DNA from: Methylophilales bacterium MBRSF5
GTDB lineage: Bacteria; Pseudomonadota; Gammaproteobacteria; Burkholderiales; Methylophilaceae
Assembly (NCBI GenBank): GCA_001044335.1
Contig: CP011001.1
Location: 1,178,001 to 1,242,000 of the forward strand
Length of the DNA: 64,000 nt
Reading direction: 5' to 3'
Shown here: positions 50,988 to 58,715 of the stretch, in pieces
Layout of the letters: each line of letters opens with the position of its first letter
Numbering within the stretch: position 1 is the first letter of the stretch
Position numbers and translations under genes: made by a program
The notes under the pieces: model-generated
The model's database searches: none
What the model was told of the DNA's origin: nothing
The model's input: only the letters and a program-made list of their open reading frames with translations

Positions 50988-52565
50988 ATGAAACACATAA
51001 AACAACTTAAATATATTGCTCTAGGGTCAGCACTCTTCGCAGGCTTTCATTTGGCAGCAGATATTGAGGAAGACAGAACCAATACAATCGGAAGTGGAGA
51101 TTGGCAAACTGGACTTATCACCCCAAGTGATTCTGACACAGATTCAGCTTGTAATGTCGTAGCTGGCATACCCTTTTCATGTACGCTTCCTGCATCCGGC
51201 GGGGGCGGTTCAGTAACCTGTTCGCCAGTCTCTATTCCTGGCGGATTAACACTATCATCAGGTTGTGTATTAGCTGGCTCATCACCGACTGACTTTTCTG
51301 TTGACGTTCAATTTGATGACGGGGTCAGTGATCCTGTTACAAAAACCATTAATCTCACAGCAGGTCCAAACCAAAGTCCAACTGCAAGTGATCCTAGCGG
51401 ATGTCCGGCAGCGAAAACTGGTGTTGCATGGTCATGTAATTTAGCTGGTTCAGCCACAGATCCAGAAGGTCAAGCAATGACCTACTCATTAGGCGCAAGT
51501 GCACCATCGTGGGCGTCGATCAATGGTGGGGTTTTATCAGGAACTCCGACTGCCTCTGGCTCAGTAGGCGTTCCATACGATATAAGTGATGGTGTAAATA
51601 TTATTTCATACACATACAACATTAATATTGCCGTAGGAGCAGCTGATGCTCTTGAGGGTGATGACCCAGTATCAATAGCAACTTTAGAAGATGCTGGTGT
51701 ATCATCGGCAATGACAACAGCGCTAAATTCAAATACATGTGGCACAACAGGAGATCAAAGTTGTCTTACTGCGTTTAATAATCAAAGATCATCAACAGCT
51801 TGTTCACTCGCCGGCGGCTCATCTGCAACTACATCACAGATGGAAGATTATGTTGAATGTGTTGTCTTCGAAACATATACAGCAGATGCCTCTGGTGTTT
51901 CTACTACTCCTGCGGCAGAATCTGCAGCATCTGGATGCGGTCAATCTGTAAACGTACCTATGCCACCCATGTGTGGTTATAGTGCATGGACATGTCCAAT
52001 TACTAATTTACCGACCGGATGGGTTAACAATGGTCAGACTGTTTCTATCCCAGATAGTGCAACTACTCAAAATATAACTCTGAACGTTGAAATGAGATTA
52101 GCAAGTTGGACAAATCATCTGATCAAGACCGTATCACAACCGGTGAATGTATCAGCAGCCATTTCTGGAGCCTCAAATGGATATAAGCTTTACCATGGTG
52201 GACAGACTGGTAAAAGTGGAGCATCGAACAGACGGTGGAACGTTTGGCAGGCCTGGGAATACTGCCAAGATATTGGTGGTAATTTAGCTACTATCAGCGA
52301 AGCTGAAAGTTCAGGTGTTTTGGGTACCGCTACTAGAGTTTATGGCCAGAAAGAGGGGCAAACTACCAAGCCTGCTAAACCATTTTGGAATGCTAGCCGT
52401 TATGGTACAGACTACAAAGCTGCCAAAGAAAATGGCGCATTAAGGTATATTCAAAGTCCTGGATCATACATATGTACAGCAATGAATAGATACACATGTG
52501 GAGGCAATGCTGCAACCACCAAGTACTTTGTATGTAAAGATCTTCCCTCATGCCCAGCAGACTAA
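50988..52565 (+). CDS. Secreted Ig-like / C-type-lectin-like protein, candidate pilus adhesin
   Basis: I start at the ATG at 50988 because GAGGT precedes it by 8 bases; an in-frame ATG at 50973 would add five residues. The 525-residue product has a signal peptide to about residue 24 and two putative Ig-like domains (about 55-125 and 130-217, the second with the SWASINGGVLSGTPTASG pattern). A cysteine-rich, Thr/Ser-rich middle follows. The C-terminal ~120 residues resemble a C-type-lectin fold (AWEYCQDIGGNLATISEAES and closing YFVCK). It probably binds a surface or glycan at the pilus tip, by analogy with PilY/Msh adhesins. Confidence 0.7.
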   Translation: MKHIKQLKYIALGSALFAGFHLAADIEEDRTNTIGSGDWQTGLITPSDSDTDSACNVVAGIPFSCTLPASGGGGSVTCSPVSIPGGLTLSSGCVLAGSSPTDFSVDVQFDDGVSDPVTKTINLTAGPNQSPTASDPSGCPAAKTGVAWSCNLAGSATDPEGQAMTYSLGASAPSWASINGGVLSGTPTASGSVGVPYDISDGVNIISYTYNINIAVGAADALEGDDPVSIATLEDAGVSSAMTTALNSNTCGTTGDQSCLTAFNNQRSSTACSLAGGSSATTSQMEDYVECVVFETYTADASGVSTTPAAESAASGCGQSVNVPMPPMCGYSAWTCPITNLPTGWVNNGQTVSIPDSATTQNITLNVEMRLASWTNHLIKTVSQPVNVSAAISGASNGYKLYHGGQTGKSGASNRRWNVWQAWEYCQDIGGNLATISEAESSGVLGTATRVYGQKEGQTTKPAKPFWNASRYGTDYKAAKENGALRYIQSPGSYICTAMNRYTCGGNAATTKYFVCKDLPSCPAD

Positions 52566-52595
52566 ATAAACTAAAATTCATTAAAGGAGAATGTT

Positions 52596-52784
52596 ATGAA
52601 GAAATTTTTATTGGCACTACTACTAGCAACTCCAGTTGCATATGCGGATTACCCGACATGCGATCCAAATGCTGCAGATAATGAAATATCTTGTCCAGTT
52701 TGTTTTGAAGCAGACAATCCGGCTATTGAAGATGCACCGGCCGATCAACAGATTGTATGTGTTGCAGCTTCTGATGAAACATAA
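52596..52784 (+). CDS. Tiny secreted cysteine protein
   Basis: The 62-residue product has a signal peptide cleaved after A17 (AYA-DYP), leaving an acidic 45-residue peptide with four cysteines (22, 33, 36, 55) able to form two disulfides. It has a strong ribosome site (AAAGGAG) and is followed by a terminator. No family is recognised. Its position as third gene of the pilin/lectin cassette suggests a structural partner or chaperone of the adhesin. Confidence 0.7.
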   Translation: MKKFLLALLLATPVAYADYPTCDPNAADNEISCPVCFEADNPAIEDAPADQQIVCVAASDET

Positions 52785-52798
52785 TATAAATTAATACT

Positions 52799-52830
52799 TA
52801 AAAACCCAATCTTTGCATTGGGTTTTTTTT
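52799..52830 (+). terminator. Terminator of the pilin/adhesin cassette
   Basis: AAAACCCAAT pairs with ATTGGGTTTT around a six-base loop (CTTTGC), followed by a T run. It lies 17 bases after the small cysteine protein. Confidence 0.93.
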
Positions 52831-52901
52831 GTCGAAATATTTCTTGTTTTAATGGTTAGTTATTTAATCCTTTAAATTCTATAGTAAGCTTATTAGTAGT
52901 C

Positions 52902-53672
52902 ATGAAAAATCAATTTAAAATTTTAGGTTGCTCTGGAAGTGTTGGTAAGGGGGGTTACACCACCTGTTTTCAAATCAATGATGATATTTTAATTGACGCA
53001 GGATCTGGATTGTTGGACCAAGGCTTTGAAGAACTAAAAAAAATAAATAAGATTTTTTTAACGCACAGTCATCTTGATCATATTTTGGGTATCCCTTTAC
53101 TGGCTGATTTGGTCGGCAACTATCGTGAACAGCCGATTGAGGTCTATGGGAGCAATGACACCATTATTAACGTTAAAAAAAATATTCTTAATGGTGTGAT
53201 CTGGCCTGATTTTTCTGTAATACCAACCGAATCAAAGCCTTACCTGAAGTTTTCTAATATCAGTACTGAGATACCTAAAGTTGTTGATGAATTTAGGATA
53301 ACCCCCTTTTATGTTAATCACACGGTACGTTGCTTTGGCTATAAGATCGAATCCCGGGACCAGGCCATTATTTTTTCAGGCGACACGGGCCCATCAGATA
53401 ATTTAATTCGTATGATTAATGAGACCAAGAATTTGGCCGCAGTCATTATTGATGTCTCATTCCAAGATAAGCGACAAAATATTGCTGACCTGTCCAGACA
53501 TTTTACCCCCCAGAGTTTAGCGAAGGCAGTGACGGCCATTGAAAAAAAACAAACGATTTACATCACCCACCAAAAACCAGGATGTGAAGAAAATATCCTA
53601 AAAGAAATTAAAGATCATAAGATCAAACAGGACATCAAAATCCTCGAAAGAGGTCTAGTGATTAATTTCTAG
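52902..53672 (+). CDS. Metallo-beta-lactamase-fold phosphodiesterase, class-II cyclic-nucleotide PDE/RNase Z-like
   Basis: The 256-residue protein begins KILGCSGSVGKGGYTTCF and has the metal motif THSHLDH (H55, H57, D59, H60), the later FSGDTGPS metal site and a C-terminal THQKPG. The layout matches the class-II 3',5'-cyclic-nucleotide phosphodiesterase / RNase Z branch and it lacks a signal peptide. A -10-like TATAGT (52880) lies 17 bases before the ATG. It converges on the SpoIIE phosphatase with an 11-base overlap. Cyclic AMP as substrate is a family-level inference. Confidence 0.75.
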   Translation: MKNQFKILGCSGSVGKGGYTTCFQINDDILIDAGSGLLDQGFEELKKINKIFLTHSHLDHILGIPLLADLVGNYREQPIEVYGSNDTIINVKKNILNGVIWPDFSVIPTESKPYLKFSNISTEIPKVVDEFRITPFYVNHTVRCFGYKIESRDQAIIFSGDTGPSDNLIRMINETKNLAAVIIDVSFQDKRQNIADLSRHFTPQSLAKAVTAIEKKQTIYITHQKPGCEENILKEIKDHKIKQDIKILERGLVINF

Positions 53673-54888
53673 GTAGTATCACCAACAATGTGGCATCGTC
53701 ATGCAGCCGGATGACATCCTTTTGCAAGAACCGGTTGATTTGTTCATATCGCTGCGGTGCGGTCATCCCTGATTGATTTTTTGCCATCTGGGCCAATCCC
53801 TTAGACTCAATCTCCTTGCCATTTATTTTTGCCTCGGTAATGCCATCTGTCGAGACATAAATAGCTGACCCCTCATGAATGGTGATATCTTGATTGGATG
53901 GATTGAATGCCTCGTCATTCAGAATGCCTACCGGTGGAGCGCTGGTCCCATATTCACGATACTTTCCATCTGCATAATGCAAGACCGGATTATGGCCACA
54001 ATTGACAAACTCCAGATCATTGCCATCCAACCAACCCATGACGCACGTTGCAAAACGGTCATCCGTGCCCTGGCCATAAATCTCAAAGTTCATCTTCTTA
54101 GCCATCTGGCTGGCTGACAACTCCTCTTTGGCAAAGAGTCTAAAGAGGGACATGCATCGCGACATGAGAATCGTGGCCGGTACCCCCTTGCCTGAGACAT
54201 CTCCTTGTATAAAAGCGATATTGCCATTCACCTCAAAGTAGTCAATAAAGTCTCCGGAGAGTTCTCGATAAGGTTTTACCCCGCCGGAGATAAAATCATA
54301 GGCATCCACCTTTGGGAATAAGACCGATTGGGCCACCTTGGCATCGGCAATATCTTTTTCGATCAGTTTATCTAAGACAGCTTTTTCGGTGAGCTCAATA
54401 TTTTTTAATATAATGCCGAGGTTCAATGAGAGCAATTCAAAGTATTCTAAATCCGCTGTGTCAAAAAATTGTTGGTCTGTATTTTTATTTAAGGCCTGCA
54501 GACAGCCAAACACATGTCCATCGAACAGGACCGGGACCGTCATCAGAGAGCGGGTCACAAAGCCGGTCTTCTGATCTACTTTATTTAAATGGGCGGCGTC
54601 TTTTTTGACATCCTCAATCAGCTTGCTTGTTTGATTGGTAAACACCTCCCCGACAATTCCTTGGTCTGATTTGATCGACAGTCCGGTGATGTCCACAGGG
54701 CCGATACAGGATTGGCACTCCAATTTATCTACCTCTTTTTTATAAATAAAAAATGAGGCGGCCTCGGCATGCATGAGCGTAGAAATTTCAGCTAATACAT
54801 TTTTTAATGTCTCCGAGATATTAGAACTCACAGAAAACTGGTTCAACATCTGCGTCAGTATCGCAATTAAATTTTTATTGTCATTCAT
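53662..54888 (-). CDS. GAF-SpoIIE (PP2C-type) serine phosphatase
   Basis: The 408-residue cytosolic protein has an N-terminal GAF sensor domain (about 20-165), a short helical linker, and a SpoIIE/RsbU-type PP2C domain (about 188-406). The metal aspartates are D213 (SGDFID), D230 (GDVSGKG) and D348 (STDGITEA). Such phosphatases remove phosphate from STAS-domain antagonists. Its start overlaps the HATPase gene by 4 bases, and a STAS gene lies about 900 bases upstream in the same operon. Together they make a complete partner-switching set. The GAF ligand is unknown. Confidence 0.88.
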   Translation of the reverse strand: MNDNKNLIAILTQMLNQFSVSSNISETLKNVLAEISTLMHAEAASFFIYKKEVDKLECQSCIGPVDITGLSIKSDQGIVGEVFTNQTSKLIEDVKKDAAHLNKVDQKTGFVTRSLMTVPVLFDGHVFGCLQALNKNTDQQFFDTADLEYFELLSLNLGIILKNIELTEKAVLDKLIEKDIADAKVAQSVLFPKVDAYDFISGGVKPYRELSGDFIDYFEVNGNIAFIQGDVSGKGVPATILMSRCMSLFRLFAKEELSASQMAKKMNFEIYGQGTDDRFATCVMGWLDGNDLEFVNCGHNPVLHYADGKYREYGTSAPPVGILNDEAFNPSNQDITIHEGSAIYVSTDGITEAKINGKEIESKGLAQMAKNQSGMTAPQRYEQINRFLQKDVIRLHDDATLLVILPRN

Positions 54889-55262
54889 GCGCTAAACTCC
54901 ATCTGGGTCAGGTGCCCATGCCCGGTATATTGAATGGTAAATGATTGGGCCACTTTCTTGATCAACCTCAGGCCCATGCCACCCTCCTCAGAGGGTTCAT
55001 GCTCTTGATCTAAAAAACTCAGGTCCATTGGCTTGGCGTAGTCGGTAATATCGAACCTCAGTCCATGTTCAGTATTTGTGATGGTCACATCAATCTGCAT
55101 CCCATCCGCCAGTTGGTAGGCATGTCGATAAATATTTTGTAACACCTCATTGACCGCAATGATGACCTCATCGGTGATCGCAGGAAAGTGATCTTTATTT
55201 TCTTGCAACCAGCGCAAGCTGTGGTGCAATAATTTATGTTCGGTCAAGAATGTCTTATTCAT
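54885..55262 (-). CDS. HATPase anti-sigma-factor-type serine kinase (RsbW-like)
   Basis: The protein is about 125 residues and consists of one GHKL ATP-binding domain: N-box NEVLQNIYRHAY, G1 box DITDYAKP and G2 box GGMGLRLIKK. It lacks a sensor or dimerisation domain, as in RsbW/SpoIIAB kinases that phosphorylate STAS proteins. The ATG at 55262 lies right after the T run of the pilin terminator. An in-frame GTG at 55274 sits inside the hairpin. Neither has a visible Shine-Dalgarno, so expression probably depends on readthrough. Confidence 0.83.
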   Translation of the reverse strand: MNKTFLTEHKLLHHSLRWLQENKDHFPAITDEVIIAVNEVLQNIYRHAYQLADGMQIDVTITNTEHGLRFDITDYAKPMDLSFLDQEHEPSEEGGMGLRLIKKVAQSFTIQYTGHGHLTQMEFSA

Positions 55263-55292
55263 AAAAAAGGCCACATATTGATATGCGGCCTT
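55263..55292 (-). terminator. Internal terminator between pilin and HATPase genes
   Basis: On the minus strand AAGGCCGCATA pairs with TATGTGGCCTT (one G-U pair) around a TCAA loop and is followed by six T. It lies 22 bases after the pilin stop and directly before the HATPase start codon. It should keep most transcripts from reaching the kinase and phosphatase genes. Confidence 0.85.
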
Positions 55293-55314
55293 CTAGATAA
55301 TTTAATAAATTAAA

Positions 55315-55764
55315 TTATGATGGATCATCAAGGTTAAGTGATGATTCAATATCGACTGTTGCGATATCGGCAGCATCAGTACCTGTACAAAATGAAATTG
55401 TACCAGCTGCTGCCATCCAAGGTTGGCCTAGGTCAGCGCCATCTGCTGTACAGTCAATCGCTGTAGTGCCAACTGCAGCATATGCCGCATTGCTAAATGG
55501 ATTCTCCATGCTTGATGCTGCGATGATTAAGTCTGCACATGCATTTTCAGTAGTACCATCAGCACATGTTGTGGTGTCAAGGCCAGCCGAGATAGCTAAA
55601 TCCTCAGCAGCAATAGCTTTTGCAACTGTTTCCATGTTTGTTTCAGCGACTCTGGCACGAGTTCCGTCAATGTAGTTCTGGTAGCCCACTGTACCTACAG
55701 CCGCCAAAATACCAATGATTGCAACCACAACCAATAACTCAATTAATGAAAAACCTTGTTTCAT
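55315..55764 (-). CDS. Type IV pilin, probable major subunit
   Basis: The start is the ATG at 55764, eight bases after GGAGG; a longer frame upstream runs through the STAS gene and is not real. The 149-residue product has leader MKQG, cleavage before F5, the conserved glutamate (fifth residue of mature pilin) and the hydrophobic helix. A small Ala/Asp-rich globular domain carries cysteines 67, 76, 105 and 126. It is encoded between the STAS gene (16-base gap) and a terminator, which would favour high production. It is exported through the PilB/PilC machinery encoded upstream. Confidence 0.93.
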   Translation of the reverse strand: MKQGFSLIELLVVVAIIGILAAVGTVGYQNYIDGTRARVAETNMETVAKAIAAEDLAISAGLDTTTCADGTTENACADLIIAASSMENPFSNAAYAAVGTTAIDCTADGADLGQPWMAAAGTISFCTGTDAADIATVDIESSLNLDDPS

Positions 55765-55780
55765 GTTTATTTCCTCCAAA

Positions 55781-56440
55781 TTACTCAAAAGTTCCTGGGT
55801 TAAATTCAAAATCATCTGACTTTGAATCGCCAGAATCATTCCCTTCTTTGGAATTGTTACCCGATTCACCAGCCTTGTCAACTGTGCTTGCACCCTCATC
55901 AGCAGGCGTGTCATCAAAACTAATATCAAAGTCATCGCCTGAAGGGGTGTCCTCTGAAAAATCCATCACCATGTCGTCGTCATTTTCTTCTATATTTGCT
56001 TCTGCAGGCTCGTTCAATTGAGGTTCCTCTTCTGACAAGTTAAGCTCTAGATCATCATCCGCAGCGGATAAATCTAACTCGGGAGATTCCTCCACACTGT
56101 TCTCACCTTGGGGATTCTCATCCACCTGTTCTGTTGCTTGCGGAAGCGAGAAGACCGCGCCCAGACCTGCCATGTCGATAATTTTTTTTGCCGAAGCTGA
56201 AATGGATTTGATCTCAAAAACCATCTGGTTCTCTTCCGCAACCCTTTTTGCAAATAACAATAAGGCCACCGCAGATGAGTCCATGTACTCGGTCTCACCG
56301 CACTCGATGACTAACTTTTTAAAGCCTGCCTTAGGCTCATTCTTAATTAAATCTTTGATCGAAGTCGTTTCCGATAAGTCCACGGTCCCTGAGAGACTTA
56401 AGATAAAAGATTCACCATTTGTTTGTAGATCGTATGCCAT
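55781..56440 (-). CDS. STAS-domain antagonist with a long acidic tail
   Basis: Residues 1-~100 form a STAS (anti-sigma-antagonist) domain with the phosphorylatable serine region YMDSSAVALL (S55/S56). Residues ~105-219 are almost entirely Asp, Glu, Ser, Asn and Pro and are likely disordered. The tail contains short repeated acidic patches (DDLELNLSEEE, DFDISFDD). It is the substrate expected for the HATPase kinase and SpoIIE phosphatase encoded downstream. Placed between pilT and the pilin gene, it may act on pilus output rather than on a sigma factor. The acidic tail is not typical of SpoIIAA/RsbV. Confidence 0.85.
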   Translation of the reverse strand: MAYDLQTNGESFILSLSGTVDLSETTSIKDLIKNEPKAGFKKLVIECGETEYMDSSAVALLLFAKRVAEENQMVFEIKSISASAKKIIDMAGLGAVFSLPQATEQVDENPQGENSVEESPELDLSAADDDLELNLSEEEPQLNEPAEANIEENDDDMVMDFSEDTPSGDDFDISFDDTPADEGASTVDKAGESGNNSKEGNDSGDSKSDDFEFNPGTFE

Positions 56441-56451
56441 GACAGTATCCC

Positions 56452-57465
56452 TTAATCAATTGACTCAATGAGCCCCTTACCCAACAAGATTTCTTTGTAT
56501 TTCTCCATTAACATCATACCTTCTTTGGCCCCGGTCTGCATCATGTTGGCAATCTGTGAAATTTTCTTCTCTCGGATCAGGTTAGCCACTGCCGGTGTAT
56601 TCACCATCACCTCAAAGGCTCCAATTCGACCGCCGCCTTTTTTCTTCATCAGTTGTTGGGTCATGACCAGCCTCAAAGAGAGGGATAATTGTGCCTGAGC
56701 TTTACTCTGTTCTTCAGGGGGAAACGCGTCCACCAGACGGTTGATCGTTTCAGGGGCCCCGTTGGTATGGAGCGTACCAAAAACCAGGTGGCCTGTTTCT
56801 GCGGCCGTCAGCGCCATGGATATGGTTTCATAGTCCCTTAGCTCACCCATCAGAATCACATCTGGATCCTGACGAAGGGCACCCTTCAAAGCCGATGCAA
56901 AGGTGTCGGTATCCTTTCCCACCTCTCGTTGCACAATTAACGACTTTTGGTTTTGGTGGGTGAACTCAATCGGATCCTCTACAGTGATAATATTTTCAGC
57001 CCTCGTTCTATTAATCTTATCGATCATGGCTGCGAGCGAGGTCGACTTACCCGAGCCTGTCGCCCCGGTCACCAGCACTAGGCCGTCTCTGAGTTCTAGA
57101 GCCTGGTGCACTGCAGGGGGCAGGCCCAGCATGTCAATGTTAGGCACCTCGGACACAATCACCCTCAAGACTAGGCCGGTGCCTGTTATTGTTCCTAAGG
57201 CCGAAGCACGAAATCGGGTATCCTTAATCACAAAGGCAAAGTCTAAGTCCTTATGTTCACGGAACTTTTGGTACCAGTCCTCAGGCACCTCTGAGGTGAT
57301 CAAGTCTTGCAGGTCATCCTCGGTGATCATCTTATCTTCATATGTTTTTAGTTCCCCGTGCACCCTACAGGTCAAAGGCTTGCCTGCATGTAAATGAAAA
57401 TCGGAAACCCTTTCTGCTTGCAAGGTGTCGTAAATATAAGAATATAAGGGATTACTGTCACTCAT
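56452..57465 (-). CDS. pilT: Type IV pilus retraction ATPase
   Basis: PilT drives pilus disassembly and twitching. The 337-residue hexameric ATPase has Walker A GATGSGKS (134-141), the acidic box ITVEDPIEFTH, Walker B DVILMGELRD, the His box TGHLVFGTLHT and, at residues 292-299, AVANLIRE. The last is the retraction motif close to the PilT consensus AIRNLIRE. PilU is an alternative. It lies 20 bases after pilC and 11 before the STAS gene. Confidence 0.93.
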   Translation of the reverse strand: MSDSNPLYSYIYDTLQAERVSDFHLHAGKPLTCRVHGELKTYEDKMITEDDLQDLITSEVPEDWYQKFREHKDLDFAFVIKDTRFRASALGTITGTGLVLRVIVSEVPNIDMLGLPPAVHQALELRDGLVLVTGATGSGKSTSLAAMIDKINRTRAENIITVEDPIEFTHQNQKSLIVQREVGKDTDTFASALKGALRQDPDVILMGELRDYETISMALTAAETGHLVFGTLHTNGAPETINRLVDAFPPEEQSKAQAQLSLSLRLVMTQQLMKKKGGGRIGAFEVMVNTPAVANLIREKKISQIANMMQTGAKEGMMLMEKYKEILLGKGLIESID

Positions 57466-57485
57466 TATCTTCAGTCCTTGTTAAG

Positions 57486-58715
57486 TTATGCAAACGCATC
57501 GCCCGCACTAAATATTGGTAAGTATAAGGCTACCACCATGACGCCAATCATGCCACCAACAAACACAATCATGACCGGCTCGATGATCGTGGTTAAGCCA
57601 GAGACCACCGCCTCAAACTCTTCTTGATAATAACGGGCAATGGACGCTAACATCTCATCCATATTACCGGTGCGTTCACCGACCTTGATGAGCTGGGATA
57701 ACTCCAATGGGAATACCGTCTCTTCAGCAAATAAGTCTGATAAATCAGACCCCGTGACCACTCGATCATTAATTCTTTCCATGGCCTCAATAAATTTTGT
57801 ATTGGTCGTGACATTCGTGGCCACCTTTAATATTTCTTCCACGCCAATCCCAGCGGCAAATAAATTAGCCATCAATAAAGAGAGTCGTGCCACAGTTGAT
57901 TTGATGATGATGTTTCCAAACAAGGGTAACTTCAGCATCATGCCGTGCACACTGGCACGGTAGGGATACGCATGCTTCATCAACATGCGATGGGTAAAAA
58001 TGATACCGACAATGGTGGCAATTAAACTCATAAAATTACCGCCGTCCATGATCCAGTCACTGGCATCGATAATCATTTGTGTCGGAGCTGGTAATTCAAC
58101 TCCCATGCCAGCATACATCTCCTGGAAAGTCGGTACGACAAAAATCAGCATCGCCCAGACGATGAGTATGGTGACCACAATCAAGGTTACCGGATAGAAT
58201 AAGGCACTCTTAATTCCGGATCGAATTTTCTCCATCCGCTCTTGGCCATCGACAATACGATCTAAGAACTGGTCTAATTTACCAGAAATTTCTCCAGCCT
58301 CGATCATGTTACAAAAAATACTATCAAAGCAAGAGGGGTGTTTACGGACCACCTCCGAGAACGGCATCCCCACATTGATGTCCTTAATCATCTCGTTAAT
58401 GTACTTTCTAAAGACAACATTTTGGGTTTGTGAGCTGATTAAGTTTAATGAATCTAGTATGGTTAAGCCACTGCGCACCATGGTCGCGAGCTTCTTGGTA
58501 AACACCAAGACATCCTTATTAGGAATTTTACCAAAGGGCCCCCAGGTAATTGCGGTTAACGTGGGATCCTTTTTTGGTTTAAGCTCTTTGGCTCTTATCT
58601 TTGTGTATTTTCTTGCTTTGAGTGTTGTTAAGGCGTCATTACGATTTCCTGCTTTGATCGATCCGTTAATCGATCTCCCTTTTTTATCTTTTGCCTTATA
58701 GCTAAATTCTTTCAT
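57486..58715 (-). CDS. pilC: Type IV pilus inner-membrane platform protein
   Basis: PilC is the polytopic platform on which PilB and PilT work. The 409-residue protein has two T2SSF cytoplasmic domains and three membrane helices. It begins FSYKAKDKKGRSINGSI and has LATMVRSGLTILDSLNL and ISQLIKVGERTGNMDEML-type segments. It shares one base with the pilB stop and precedes pilT. Confidence 0.95.
   Translation of the reverse strand: MKEFSYKAKDKKGRSINGSIKAGNRNDALTTLKARKYTKIRAKELKPKKDPTLTAITWGPFGKIPNKDVLVFTKKLATMVRSGLTILDSLNLISSQTQNVVFRKYINEMIKDINVGMPFSEVVRKHPSCFDSIFCNMIEAGEISGKLDQFLDRIVDGQERMEKIRSGIKSALFYPVTLIVVTILIVWAMLIFVVPTFQEMYAGMGVELPAPTQMIIDASDWIMDGGNFMSLIATIVGIIFTHRMLMKHAYPYRASVHGMMLKLPLFGNIIIKSTVARLSLLMANLFAAGIGVEEILKVATNVTTNTKFIEAMERINDRVVTGSDLSDLFAEETVFPLELSQLIKVGERTGNMDEMLASIARYYQEEFEAVVSGLTTIIEPVMIVFVGGMIGVMVVALYLPIFSAGDAFA

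Noticed and set aside
52902-53672. The metallo-beta-lactamase protein as PqqB
   Set aside because: PqqB is about 300 residues with a different N-terminus. This 256-residue protein has the class-II PDE/RNase Z layout, and no other pqq gene is adjacent.
55765-55935. An extended N-terminus for the pilin at 55315
   Set aside because: The extra 57 codons lie in the STAS gene in another frame, while GGAGG sits correctly before the ATG at 55764 and the short leader is typical of type IV pilins.
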